NCBI GenBank assembly: GCA_004558145.1
Contig: SFDQ01000001.1
Location: 186,001 to 250,000 of the forward strand
Length of the DNA stretch: 64,000 bases
From: Oscillospiraceae bacterium
Lineage (GTDB): Bacteria > Bacillota_A > Clostridia > Oscillospirales > Ruminococcaceae
Direction: 5' to 3'
Of the stretch, positions 6,371-14,454 are shown in pieces; positions within the stretch are counted from its first letter, which is position 1, and each line of letters begins with the position of its first letter. A program made the translations under genes and the position numbers. A model generated the notes under the pieces. The model saw nothing but the letters and a program-made list of their open reading frames with translations, was not told the DNA's origin and made no database searches.

Positions 6371-9175
6371 TCAATATTTTTTGAGGAGAGGCATGGCCAG
6401 GGTGAGCACCGCCCAGGCCGCCTGATACAGCACCAGAGCCGGCAGGCCCAGCGCGCCGATGCCGCCGGTGAAGGCCATCACCAGCGCCAGCAGGCAGCTG
6501 ATGCCCACGCCCGCGGCCTGCACAAGGCTGGCCACCTTTTCGCCCCAGGCAGCCCCGGCGGCGGCCCGCAGGCCGCCCACGAAGGAGGCGAAGCTGCCCA
6601 TGTGGGTCATGCAGCCCTCGCTGGTCTCGGCATAGGCGGTGTGGGGGGCCAGCATCCGCCGCTCGGCGCCGGAGAGCACCTTCACGCTGCCCGCGGGCAG
6701 GCCGTAGAGCACCTCCAGCCCTTCGCCGGTGAGGTTGAAATCGTCGCTCTGCACCAGCAGGGACACGCCCTGGCTGCGCAGGTCGGACAGGGTGGCCGCC
6801 ACCTGGACGTTGGCCTTGTAGCTCACCAGGAACATGGCGAACAGCCGGCCGCTCACCGCCAGATAGATGGGCAGGCGCTTGCCCTTGGTGTAGCGGTTCT
6901 CATAGTCCAGGCTGGGGATCTCCAGGCCCTGCTGCTGCATGAAGGCCCGGTTGCCCACGATGACCCGGTTGTTGTTCACCCAGGCGGTGAAGCCGTAGCC
7001 GGGCAGGTTTTCCAGGTTCTCCACCTTGAAGAGCATCTCTGTCTTGCCCTGGATGATGGTCATGAACACGTCCCGCAGGGTGTCGCAGCCCTCGATGAGC
7101 ACCGAGGCCGCGTAGAGGATGGCCAGGTCGATGCGCTGCTTGTCGAAGGTCTTGATGCCGTGCAGCCGCACGCTGGCGCCGGGAACCAGGTCCCTCGCGC
7201 CCACCACCGCGATGTTGGCGCGGCCCAGCTGCTCCATGGCGGCAGCGCCGGGGATGACCGCGCCCACCTGGGCGGCGCTCTTCTGGGCCAGCAGGCTGGG
7301 CACGGCGCTCAGCAAAGTGGCGGCCAGCGGCCCGCCCAGACACAGAGCGCCCGCCAGCGCGTTCACGGCGGCCACGCCGCCGTGGCCGGCGAAGAGGCTG
7401 ACCAGTGCGCTGATGAGGGCGGCGCCCAGCAGGCCCCAGCTCAGTTTCTGGGCCAGACCGTCGCTGGCGCGCTCGGAAAAGCTCTGGCGCAAAAAGCCCT
7501 TGACCAGAGAGGTGGGCCGGTTCAAAAGCAGGCAGGGTTCCGGCTCGCCCAGGCCCTGGGCCAGCCGGGCGGTGAGCTCGGCGTCGGCCAGAGGCACCGA
7601 CGCGGTGTGGTCGCTGCCGGCGCTGGCCATGCGGAAGTTGCGCACCACCACGCCCTGCATCACAAAGCGCCCGAAGGCGTCAAGGGTCAGCAGCAGCGCC
7701 GCGGGGGCGGCGAAGAGGGTGAGCTTGTCCGCCTCGAACTTGTCGGCGCCCACCAGCTGCACCACCAGCTGCACCAGCGCGGCCGCGGCCGCCAGGGCGG
7801 GGATGGTGTCGGCGCTGGGGCGGCCCCAGATGCCGGGCACGCCGCTCGCGAACACCCGCCAGTTCACGCCGCAGGCCGCCAGCAGGGCGATCAGATGCAC
7901 CGCCAGATAGGCGGCGGGGGCGGTGGCCGGGTCGATGGGGCCGATGGGCGGCAGGGGGCTTGTGCCCACCGCCAGACCCAGATAGAGCAGCAGCGCCGTC
8001 AGGATGCCGGTGAGCACCGTGCGCAGCGCCAGCATCCGGCGCATGCCGTCCAGGTCCGCCTGCACCGCGCCCGCGTCGGCGGGGTCCTCGTAATCGTCGA
8101 TGTATTCCGGCTGCTCCGGCTCGTCGAACACAGCCTCGGCAGGCGCTTCGCCGCCGAACATCCGGGGCAGGAAGCCCCGCTTTCGGGCGGGCTCCTCCTC
8201 CGGCTCTTCCTCGGGCTCTTCGGCGGGCTCGTCCTCAAAGCGGATGCTGCCCGCGGCCTCCTCCAGATCGTCCAGCGTCCGGGTGGCGTCGTCGTCCAGC
8301 CCTTCCAGCTCGATGACGCCGGTGTCCCCTTCTTCGGGCGCGGGCTCCTCGTCCGGCTCCACCGGCCGGGTGGGCTCGCTGTTCATGGGCAGGGCTACCG
8401 GCTCCTCCTGGGGCTGGGGCGCGCGGGCGGGGTTGGGGATCATCAGGGTGGGCTCGTCCACCTTGACCTCCCCGGTCTCGCTCAGCTCGTCGTCCTCCTC
8501 AAAGCCGGCGCCGTCGTCCTTGTGGCGCAGAAAACGGGCGAAAAAGCCCGGGTGCTGCTCCGGCTCCTCGTCGGGAATGACCGCCACGCTCTCGCTGAAG
8601 AACTTCTGGAACTCCGCGTCGAACTGCATCGTCTCGCTGATGGTGCCGGTGAGCTGCTGCATCGCGTCCGGCGAGGGGGCCGCCGGGCCGGTCACCGTCT
8701 GCTGCACCTGACGGATGACCTCGTCGGCCTCACTTTCCGCCGCGGGGGCCTTTGCCTCGGCAGGCTTTGCCGCCGGGCGCTGCACCGTGCGCCGGGCGGG
8801 CTTTTCCGCCGGGGCCTCCTGGCGGAGCGTTTCCTGCTTTTGAGCGGGCTGCGCCTTGGGGGCGGGGCGGGCGGGCTCGGCCTTGCGGGCGGGCTGGGCC
8901 TTCACGGGCTGGGCCGGGCGCGCCTGCTGCTGCGGGGCGGGCCGGGCCGGAGCTGGTTTTTCTTCCGCTATTTTCGCGGCGGGCCGGGCCTTGGGCGCAT
9001 CGTCCGCCTGGGGGGCCGGCGCTTGCTGCACCGGCGGCAGGGGCAGGCCGTCTCCCAGGCCCAGGTCGGCCAGGATCTCGTCCACCGCCCGGTCGCTGGC
9101 GGGGGCCGCCGCCTGCTGTTGTTTCAATGTTTCCAGGATCTCGTCCACCGAGCTGGAAAATTTATTGTCTGGCAC
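6371..9175 (-). CDS. Membrane protein derived from a P1B-type ATPase, lacking catalytic motifs (pseudo-ATPase)
   Basis: The protein has 934 residues. About 1-380 are low-complexity and predicted disordered: Ala/Pro/Lys/Arg-rich up to about 150, then strongly acidic (Glu/Asp clusters). The rest follows the plan of a heavy-metal P-type ATPase. There are about six hydrophobic segments, a stretch LCLGGPLAATLLSAVPSLL where P1B pumps have CPCALGLATP, then AAMEQLGRANIAVVGARDLV where they have the LE-DTVVFDKTGT region, and GYGFTAWVNNNRVIVGNRAFM, a close match to the P1B nucleotide-binding domain. The phosphorylated Asp is replaced by Gly659 (GARDL instead of DKTGT), CPC is CLG, and the TGD and GDGxND motifs are not recognisable. 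Ion pumping is therefore unlikely, and a structural or regulatory role is inferred. It starts at GTG 9175 after GGAGGG and follows rlmB closely. Confidence 0.7.
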   Translation of the reverse strand: MPDNKFSSSVDEILETLKQQQAAAPASDRAVDEILADLGLGDGLPLPPVQQAPAPQADDAPKARPAAKIAEEKPAPARPAPQQQARPAQPVKAQPARKAEPARPAPKAQPAQKQETLRQEAPAEKPARRTVQRPAAKPAEAKAPAAESEADEVIRQVQQTVTGPAAPSPDAMQQLTGTISETMQFDAEFQKFFSESVAVIPDEEPEQHPGFFARFLRHKDDGAGFEEDDELSETGEVKVDEPTLMIPNPARAPQPQEEPVALPMNSEPTRPVEPDEEPAPEEGDTGVIELEGLDDDATRTLDDLEEAAGSIRFEDEPAEEPEEEPEEEPARKRGFLPRMFGGEAPAEAVFDEPEQPEYIDDYEDPADAGAVQADLDGMRRMLALRTVLTGILTALLLYLGLAVGTSPLPPIGPIDPATAPAAYLAVHLIALLAACGVNWRVFASGVPGIWGRPSADTIPALAAAAALVQLVVQLVGADKFEADKLTLFAAPAALLLTLDAFGRFVMQGVVVRNFRMASAGSDHTASVPLADAELTARLAQGLGEPEPCLLLNRPTSLVKGFLRQSFSERASDGLAQKLSWGLLGAALISALVSLFAGHGGVAAVNALAGALCLGGPLAATLLSAVPSLLAQKSAAQVGAVIPGAAAMEQLGRANIAVVGARDLVPGASVRLHGIKTFDKQRIDLAILYAASVLIEGCDTLRDVFMTIIQGKTEMLFKVENLENLPGYGFTAWVNNNRVIVGNRAFMQQQGLEIPSLDYENRYTKGKRLPIYLAVSGRLFAMFLVSYKANVQVAATLSDLRSQGVSLLVQSDDFNLTGEGLEVLYGLPAGSVKVLSGAERRMLAPHTAYAETSEGCMTHMGSFASFVGGLRAAAGAAWGEKVASLVQAAGVGISCLLALVMAFTGGIGALGLPALVLYQAAWAVLTLAMPLLKKY

Positions 9176-9211
9176 TTGTCGATCCCTCCATGCCTTGTGG
9201 GGCGTATGTGT

Positions 9212-9988
9212 TCAGCGGCGCTGCCGCGCGATCTCGTAGAGGATGATGCCCGCCGCCACCGAGACGTTGAAACTGTCCACCCCGGTGCCGCGCCCGGCCA
9301 TGGAAAGGCTCACCGCGCCGTCGCAGAGTTTGCGCACCAGCGGGCTGACGCCTTTGCCCTCGCTGCCCAGCACCAGCGCCACCGGGCCGGTGAGGTCGGC
9401 TTTTTCCAGGGGCTGGCCGTCCATGTCGGCGCAGTAGACGAACACGCCCTGCTCCTTGAGGCGGCGGATGCTCTCGCCGATGTTGGCCACCCGGGCCACC
9501 GGCAGACGGGCCGCCGCCCCGGCGCTGCTTTTCAGCACCGTGGGGGTGACCGCCGCGCCGCCCCGCTTGGGGATGACCACGCCGTGGGCCCCGCACAGCA
9601 GCGCCGAGCGGATGACCGCGCCCAGGTTGTGGGGGTCCTCCACCCCGTCGGCCAGCACAAGGAAGGGCGCTTCGCCCTTTTCGCGGGCGGCGGCAAGCAG
9701 GTCCTCCAGGCTGGCGTAGGTGATGGAAGAGGCATAGGCCGCCACGCCCTGGTGGCTGTCGGTGCCGCAGCTCAGCCGCAGCTTGTTGGGATGCACCCGC
9801 TTGACCACCGCGCCCGCCTGCTTGGCAAGGGCGGTGTAGTAGGAGGCCACCGCGTCGGGCAGGCCTTCGCTGAGCAGCACAGTGTCCACCCCGGCGCCGC
9901 TTTTCAGCAGTTCGGTCACCGGGTTCTTGCCGTAGACGAGGCTCTGCTCCAGAGCGCCGCTGTCGTGTTTTTCAGGGCTGTTGCGCAT
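9212..9988 (-). CDS. rlmB: TrmH-family 2'-O-ribose rRNA methyltransferase (RlmB type)
   Basis: This 258-residue SpoU/TrmH-family enzyme transfers methyl from S-adenosylmethionine to a ribose 2'-hydroxyl, most likely in 23S rRNA. The N-terminal substrate-binding domain starts with LVYGKNPVTELL, typical of RlmB. The knotted SPOUT domain carries motif 1 (ADGVEDPHNLGAVIRSA), motif 2 (LVLGSEGKGVS) and motif 3 (LSMAGRGTGVDSFNVSVAAG). The start at ATG 9988 is preceded by AAAGGAG. It is the first gene of a two-gene unit with the P-type ATPase-like protein, 36 bp apart. The exact target nucleotide cannot be read from sequence. Confidence 0.9.
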   Translation of the reverse strand: MRNSPEKHDSGALEQSLVYGKNPVTELLKSGAGVDTVLLSEGLPDAVASYYTALAKQAGAVVKRVHPNKLRLSCGTDSHQGVAAYASSITYASLEDLLAAAREKGEAPFLVLADGVEDPHNLGAVIRSALLCGAHGVVIPKRGGAAVTPTVLKSSAGAAARLPVARVANIGESIRRLKEQGVFVYCADMDGQPLEKADLTGPVALVLGSEGKGVSPLVRKLCDGAVSLSMAGRGTGVDSFNVSVAAGIILYEIARQRR

Positions 9989-10054
9989 GATTACTCCTTT
10001 TTTGTCAAAAGCGGCAGAAGCCGCCGTTTTTCTCACCGTTATGCATACAAAAAA

Positions 10055-10083
10055 AGTATACCACCCCGCCGCGGGTTTTGCCA
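10055..10083 (-). promoter_or_regulatory. Probable promoter of the rlmB unit
   Basis: On the minus strand, TGGCAA (10078-10083) and TATACT (10055-10060) are separated by 17 bp, 67 bp upstream of the rlmB start. The -35 is one base off in its strongest part. Confidence 0.55.
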
Positions 10084-10250
10084 GTGTTTGGCACAAAGTT
10101 TCGGCCCCTTTCGACGCCGCCGCCCGGCGGCGGGCATGCCCCGACGGGATTTTGGACATTCTTGCAAAAATTTATGCAGAATCTTTGGCGGTAGAATCCG
10201 CACCGCCTCCTTTGTAAAGACCGTTATACACACCGTAATTCTGTTTTTAA

Positions 10251-10348
10251 CTTTCCACATGTTGAAAACTCTGTGGAAAATGTTAAAAAACGGCCTGTCC
10301 GGGGCACTTTTTCCACAGCCCTCCGGGTTTTCAACCCGGTTTTCCACA
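10251..10348. other. Cluster of DnaA-box-like 9-mers in an AT-rich gap
   Basis: The 557-bp gap between rlmB and the glycosylase gene holds three exact TTTTCCACA 9-mers (10272-10280 minus; 10309-10317 and 10340-10348 plus) and one CTTTCCACA (10251-10259 plus). Each TTTTCCACA is one base from the DnaA box TTATCCACA. A perfect 7-bp hairpin (CCGGGTT/AACCCGG, 10323-10339) sits between the last two, and the flanking DNA is AT-rich for this genome. No dnaA, dnaN or rpmH is nearby. It may be a DnaA-binding or titration site, or shared operator elements; this is an inference. Confidence 0.45.
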
Positions 10349-10479
10349 GCGTTGTTGAAAGTTTTTCCGTAAACAAGGGGTTATAAACGGCCTGTCAATA
10401 TTGGAATTTCGACGGTTTTTACAGGGATTTTACCCCTTTTTTCTCTTAATTTACCTCCCGCCGGTCTGTCCCCGCGGCC

Positions 10480-10508
10480 TTGACTTTGGGGCGTTTGGCC
10501 GCTATCGT
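10480..10508 (+). promoter_or_regulatory. Promoter of the 8-oxoguanine glycosylase gene
   Basis: TTGACT (10480-10485) and TATCGT (10503-10508) are separated by 17 bp, 37 bp before the start codon. Confidence 0.6.
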
Positions 10509-10545
10509 ACAAAGCAGGAACGCATCTTTATTGAAAGGAGACGCC

Positions 10546-11391
10546 ATGCTTCTGCTTGAAAACACCCGCGGGCTGGACCTGGACGCCACCCTTGGCTGCG
10601 GGCAGACCTTTTTGTGGCGACCGCTGGAGGGCGGCGGATGGGCCGGCGTGACCGCCGGGCGGGCGGTGACCGCCCGCATGGAGGGCACGGCGCTGGCCCT
10701 GGAAGGCGCACAGGAAGAGGACCGGGCCTTCTGGGAGAACTACTTTGCGCTGGACATGGACTACCCCGCCCTGCTGGAGCGCTTTTGCGCTGGCAGCAAG
10801 CGGCTTGCGGTGTGCGTGGAGCACAGCCCGGGCATCCGGGTGCTGCGCCAGCCCTTTTTCGAAACGCTGTGCTGCTTCATCATCAGCCAGAACAACAACA
10901 TCCCCCGCATCGCGGCCATCACCGGGCGGCTGTGCGAAGGGCTGGGGGAAAAGCTGGGCGAGGGGCTTTATTCCTTTCCCGCGCCGGAGGTGCTGGCCGC
11001 GCGGGAGCCGGAGGGCCTTGCCTTTCTGCGGGCGGGCTGGCGGGCGGAGTATCTCATCGACGCGGCCCGGAAGGTGGCCTCAGGCCAGGTGAGCGAGGCG
11101 GCGCTGGCCGCCCTGCCCGACGCCGAGGCCCGGGCCCTTCTGATGACCGTGAAGGGGGTGGGGCCCAAGGTGGCGGACTGCGTGCTGCTTTACAGCCTCT
11201 CCCGCTGGAGCGTGGTGCCCATGGACGTGTGGATGAAGCGGGCGATGGCGCGGCTTTTCCCCCGGGGCGCGCCGGTGTGCTGCCGGCCCTATCAGGGCAT
11301 TGCCCAGCAGTTCATCTTCGATTATGCCAGGGCCAGCCTTCCCCGCGGCGCAAATGACAAAAAAAGCGCAAAACCGCGCCGCGGCGATTGA
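10546..11391 (+). CDS. 8-oxoguanine DNA glycosylase (OGG1-type HhH-GPD)
   Basis: This 281-residue base-excision-repair enzyme removes oxidised guanine and nicks the abasic site. The N-terminal OGG-like β-domain includes GCGQTFLWRP. The helical HhH-GPD core runs from about residue 110, with SQNNNIPRI as in OGG family helices. The hairpin (LMTVKGVGPKVADC, residues 199-212) supplies Lys208 as Schiff-base nucleophile, and Asp227 (PMDVW) is the conserved activating acid. No [4Fe-4S] cysteine cluster follows, consistent with OGG rather than MutY/Nth. The start ATG 10546 has GAAAGGAG upstream; the frame is open earlier but crosses the promoter. It is monocistronic; the fba promoter overlaps its stop codon. 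Confidence 0.9.
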   Translation: MLLLENTRGLDLDATLGCGQTFLWRPLEGGGWAGVTAGRAVTARMEGTALALEGAQEEDRAFWENYFALDMDYPALLERFCAGSKRLAVCVEHSPGIRVLRQPFFETLCCFIISQNNNIPRIAAITGRLCEGLGEKLGEGLYSFPAPEVLAAREPEGLAFLRAGWRAEYLIDAARKVASGQVSEAALAALPDAEARALLMTVKGVGPKVADCVLLYSLSRWSVVPMDVWMKRAMARLFPRGAPVCCRPYQGIAQQFIFDYARASLPRGANDKKSAKPRRGD

Positions 11392-11416
11392 TTTTGGCCG
11401 TCCGATGGGGTATACT
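11388..11416 (+). promoter_or_regulatory. SigA-type promoter of fba
   Basis: TTGATT (11388-11393) and TATACT (11411-11416) are separated by 17 bp. The -35 overlaps the TGA stop of the upstream glycosylase gene. Confidence 0.8.
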
Positions 11417-11459
11417 GTTTTAGGATTGCATCCCATCCAAACGATCGGAGGTCATAAAT

Positions 11460-12323
11460 ATGTTAGTTTCCGCTACTGAAATGCTGAAAAAGGCCCGTGA
11501 CGGCCACTATGCCGTGGGTCAGTTCAACATCAACAACCTGGAGTGGACCAAGGCCGTTCTGCTCACCGCGCAGGAACTGAACAGCCCGGTGATCCTGGGC
11601 GTGTCCGAGGGCGCGGGCAAATACATGACCGGCTACAAGACCGTGGCCGCCATGGTGAAGGCCATGGTGGAGACCCTGAACATCACCGTGCCTGTGGCCC
11701 TGCACCTGGACCACGGCAGCTACGAAGGCGCCAAGGCCTGCCTGGAGGCCGGCTTCTCCAGCATCATGTTCGACGGCAGCCATTACCCCATCGACGAGAA
11801 CGTGGCCAAGACCACCGAGCTGGTGAAACTGGCCCATGAGATGGGCGTTTCTGTGGAGGCCGAGGTGGGCTCCATCGGCGGCGAGGAAGACGGCGTTGTG
11901 GGCGCCGGCGAAGTGGCCGACCCCGCCGAGTGCAAGCGCATCGCGGACCTGGGCATCGACTTCCTGGCCGCCGGCATCGGCAACATCCACGGCAAGTACC
12001 CCGCCAACTGGAAGGGCCTGGACTTTGACGCTCTGGACAAGATCCACGAGGCCACCAATGGCATCCCCCTGGTGCTGCACGGCGGCACCGGCATCCCCGC
12101 CGACATGATCCAGAAGGCCATCAGCCTGGGCGTGTCCAAGATCAACGTGAACACCGAGTGCCAGCTGAGCTTCGCTGCCGCCACCCGCGAGTACATCGAG
12201 GCCGGCAAGGACCAGCAGGGCAAGGGCTATGACCCCCGCAAGCTGCTGCTGCCCGGCTTTGAGGCCATCAAGGCCACCGTCAAGGAGAAGATGGAGCTGT
12301 TCGGCAGCGTGAACAAGGCGTAA
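11460..12323 (+). CDS. fba: Class II fructose-1,6-bisphosphate aldolase
   Basis: The enzyme cleaves fructose-1,6-bisphosphate to glyceraldehyde-3-phosphate and dihydroxyacetone phosphate in glycolysis, using Zn2+. At 287 residues it is a short (type A/B Firmicute) class II aldolase. Asp84 in HLDHGS is the catalytic acid, and His85, His178 (NIHGKY) and His207 (LHGGTG) are the zinc ligands. The glycine-rich GGTGIP loop and INVNTE bind phosphate and substrate. A GGAGG site sits 8 bp before ATG 11460. Codon use is strongly biased to GC-ending codons, as expected for a highly expressed gene. It has its own promoter and terminator. Confidence 0.97.
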   Translation: MLVSATEMLKKARDGHYAVGQFNINNLEWTKAVLLTAQELNSPVILGVSEGAGKYMTGYKTVAAMVKAMVETLNITVPVALHLDHGSYEGAKACLEAGFSSIMFDGSHYPIDENVAKTTELVKLAHEMGVSVEAEVGSIGGEEDGVVGAGEVADPAECKRIADLGIDFLAAGIGNIHGKYPANWKGLDFDALDKIHEATNGIPLVLHGGTGIPADMIQKAISLGVSKINVNTECQLSFAAATREYIEAGKDQQGKGYDPRKLLLPGFEAIKATVKEKMELFGSVNKA

Positions 12324-12348
12324 GCCTCTCTTCCCATTGAACCAAAAA

Positions 12349-12377
12349 GACCGCCCCACCGGGGGCGGTCTTTTTTT
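12349..12377. terminator. Bidirectional intrinsic terminator between fba and the M56-M23 gene
   Basis: A GACCGCCCC/GGGGGCGGTC stem is flanked by AAAAA on the left and TTTTTTT on the right, between two convergent genes. Confidence 0.9.
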
Positions 12378-12389
12378 GCGTTTTCGCGG

Positions 12390-14072
12390 TCAGGCGTCGG
12401 GGAAGTAGTCGTGCAGGTCCAGAAGCGCGCCGTCCTGGCGGACCTCCACATGGCAGTGGTTCCCGGTGCTGTTGCCGGTGGAACCCACCGCGCCGATCTG
12501 CTGGCCCTGGGCCACCTCGTCCCCCACCGCCACATCAATGCTGCTCATATGGCTGTAAAGCGTGGAAAGGCCGTTGCCGTGGTCGATCATCACCACGTTG
12601 CCATAGGCGTAATGCCACTGGGCCATGGACACGGTGCCCGCCGCCATGGCCAGCACTTCGCTGCCGTAGGGCGCTTTCAAGTCAGCCCCCTTGTGGTAGT
12701 CGCTCTTCCAGCGGCTGACCGTCTCATACGCCGGCACCGGCCAGATAAAGCCATCCGCTTGCAGTGCGTCGTCTGCCTTTGCAGTGCTTTGGGAGGCGGG
12801 CAGCACACTGTCTGCTTCGGCCCCGCTCTGGGAGGCGGACGGCTGCGAGGCAGAGTCCGGCGCATCCTGTGCCTGGGAGGCGGGCGGCACACTGTCTGCT
12901 TCGGCCCCGCTCTGGGAGGCGGACGACTGTGAGGCAGAGTCCGGCGCATCCTGTGCCTGGGAGGCGGGCGGCACACTGTCTGCTTCGGCCCCGCTCTGGG
13001 AGGCGGACGCGCCCGCCAGCGGCTGGGGCGAGGCGCTGCTCACCGGGGCACTCACCGGCGCGTCGGAGGCGGAGAAGCCCGCCGCCACGCAAACGGTAAG
13101 GCAGAGGGTGGCGATCAGCGCAGCGGCCACGGCCACGGTGAGGCGGCGGCTGGGGGCCGCCGGGTGCAGCAGGGCGGCCAGACGGGCCTTCATCTCCTTT
13201 TTCGGACCGCCCAGGCCCGCCGCGCCGGCGGGCAGGGGGCGGCTTTGAGCCGCGTCCAGCAGCAGAAGACCGTAGGCACGGCGGTCGGCTTCGCCCAGCC
13301 CCGCGGCGGCCTTTTCGTCACAGGCGTATTCACAGGCCCGGCTCCAGCGCCCCTCCTGCAGCGCGCACAGGGGGTTGAACCAGTGCAGCCGGCAGCACCA
13401 GCGCACCAGCGCCTTGGCCCACAGATCGCCCCGGCTCAGATGGGCCGCCTCGTGGCGCAGGGCCAGTTCCAGCCGGGCCAGAGGCATTCCTTCCGGCAGA
13501 TAGAGCACCGGGCGCACAAGGCCGGTCATCACCGGGCCTGCAAGGCCGGGGCAGGCCCGCAGCCGGGGCGCACAGGCCACGCCCGCCTGGGCGCACACTT
13601 CCTGCCACAGGGCGTCCCGCTCCCCTCCCACCGGGGCGGAGAGCCTTTGCAGCCCACGGCAGAAATGCAGATACCGGCCCATCTGCCACAGGGTGCAGGC
13701 CAGCGCTCCTGCGGCCCAGACCCAGGGCAGCGCCGCCAGCACCAGGGCCGCCGGGTCCGGCGTGGCAGCGGGAGCCGCGGTTTGGGTGGGCAGCACCGCC
13801 GGGGCGGCGCTTTGAGCGGCGCGGGCCGCCGCATCCAGCGCCCGGCCCACCGGAGCCAGGGGCGCGGCCACCGGGGCGGGCTTTGCCGCGAAGAGCAGCG
13901 CCAGCACCGGCCCCGCCGGCACTAAAAAGAGGGGGAATGCCGCCGCCAGCGCCCTTGTCCGGGCGGCGGGCCGCAGCTTGTTCAGCAGCGGAGAGAGAGC
14001 CAGACAGGCCAGCACCGCCAGCCCGCCCGCCGCCGAAAGGGGCAGCACCAGAGAGTAGAACAGTTCATTCAC
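12390..14072 (-). CDS. M56 (BlaR1/MecR1-like) membrane metalloprotease fused to an M23 (LytM) endopeptidase domain
   Basis: This 560-residue membrane protein couples two peptidase families. The N-terminal half is a BlaR1-type M56 domain with membrane helices near 5-30, 43-63 and 110-130, the zinc motif HEAAH (207-211) on the cytoplasmic loop, and ACEYACDE (247-254) supplying the third ligand. A transmembrane helix at about 311-333 leads outside to a Ser/Ala/Gln-rich linker made of 28-residue tandem repeats. Residues about 440-560 form an M23 domain with HKGAD and HCHVEV zinc ligands. In BlaR1 the external part is a β-lactam-binding domain; here it is replaced by a peptidoglycan-hydrolase fold. 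The gene overlaps the BlaI-type regulator by 8 bp, so it is presumably the sensor or antirepressor partner. What it senses is unknown. Confidence 0.88.
   Translation of the reverse strand: MNELFYSLVLPLSAAGGLAVLACLALSPLLNKLRPAARTRALAAAFPLFLVPAGPVLALLFAAKPAPVAAPLAPVGRALDAAARAAQSAAPAVLPTQTAAPAATPDPAALVLAALPWVWAAGALACTLWQMGRYLHFCRGLQRLSAPVGGERDALWQEVCAQAGVACAPRLRACPGLAGPVMTGLVRPVLYLPEGMPLARLELALRHEAAHLSRGDLWAKALVRWCCRLHWFNPLCALQEGRWSRACEYACDEKAAAGLGEADRRAYGLLLLDAAQSRPLPAGAAGLGGPKKEMKARLAALLHPAAPSRRLTVAVAAALIATLCLTVCVAAGFSASDAPVSAPVSSASPQPLAGASASQSGAEADSVPPASQAQDAPDSASQSSASQSGAEADSVPPASQAQDAPDSASQPSASQSGAEADSVLPASQSTAKADDALQADGFIWPVPAYETVSRWKSDYHKGADLKAPYGSEVLAMAAGTVSMAQWHYAYGNVVMIDHGNGLSTLYSHMSSIDVAVGDEVAQGQQIGAVGSTGNSTGNHCHVEVRQDGALLDLHDYFPDA
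12791..13008. repeat. 84-bp in-frame tandem repeat (2.6 copies)
   Basis: Copies start at 12791, 12875 and 12959 (partial) and differ by only a few bases. Each encodes 28 residues of the extracellular linker of the M56-M23 protein (ASQSGAEADSVPPAS...). The near identity suggests recent expansion and likely length polymorphism. Confidence 0.9.
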
Positions 14073-14436
14073 GACCTTTCACCTCCTCGTCCAGCCAGGC
14101 CCGCAGTTCCGCCAGTTCCCCGTCGGAGAGGCCCTTTCCGCCGTACAGCGCCGCCACCATGCTCTTGACGCTGCCGCTGTAATACCGGCCCAGCAGTTCC
14201 CGGGCGGCCTGGGCCCGGTAATCCTCCGCGCTCACCAGGGCGCGGTAAAGGTTCTGCTTACCCTGCTTTTCCACCGCCAGGGCCCCCTTGTTCACCATGC
14301 GGGCCAGAAAGGTGAGCAGCGTGGAGGGCTTCCAGCCCTTTTCCGCCATCCGCTCGGTGAGCTGCGCCGCCGTGACCGGCGCGCCCAGCTCCCAGACCTT
14401 TTCCATGATCTCCAGTTCTGCGTCGGAGAGTTTCAT
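14065..14436 (-). CDS. BlaI/MecI/CopY-family transcriptional repressor
   Basis: This winged-helix repressor has about 123 residues. LSDAELEIMEKVWELG is the classical BlaI N-terminus, followed by the recognition-helix region (KPSTLLTFLARMVNKGAL) and a C-terminal dimerisation half (LLGRYYSGSVKSMVAALY). The start is placed at ATG 14436, because GGAGG lies 8 bp before it, rather than at the in-frame ATG 14451. It is co-transcribed with the overlapping M56-M23 gene. Two TACA-N3-TGTA type dyads over its promoter fit autorepression relieved by the M56 protease, as in BlaI/BlaR1. Regulon members elsewhere cannot be seen. Confidence 0.92.
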   Translation of the reverse strand: MKLSDAELEIMEKVWELGAPVTAAQLTERMAEKGWKPSTLLTFLARMVNKGALAVEKQGKQNLYRALVSAEDYRAQAARELLGRYYSGSVKSMVAALYGGKGLSDGELAELRAWLDEEVKGRE

Positions 14437-14454
14437 TCTCTTCGCCTCCATATT

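Noticed and set aside
6284..10372. A 1362-codon open frame on the plus strand
   Set aside because: It is antisense to the P-type ATPase-like gene and rlmB. The composition is His/Gly/Gln/Arg-rich nonsense typical of the reverse frame of GC-rich genes, and it has no ribosome binding site.
10230..10400. Chromosome replication origin
   Set aside because: There is no dnaA, dnaN, rpmH or gyr nearby, and the S10-spc-alpha operon would be head-on to replication leaving this point to the right. Kept only as a DnaA-box-like cluster.
12791..13008. Direct repeats considered as a CRISPR array
   Set aside because: The 84-bp units are contiguous, lie in frame inside a gene and have no variable spacers; no cas genes are nearby.
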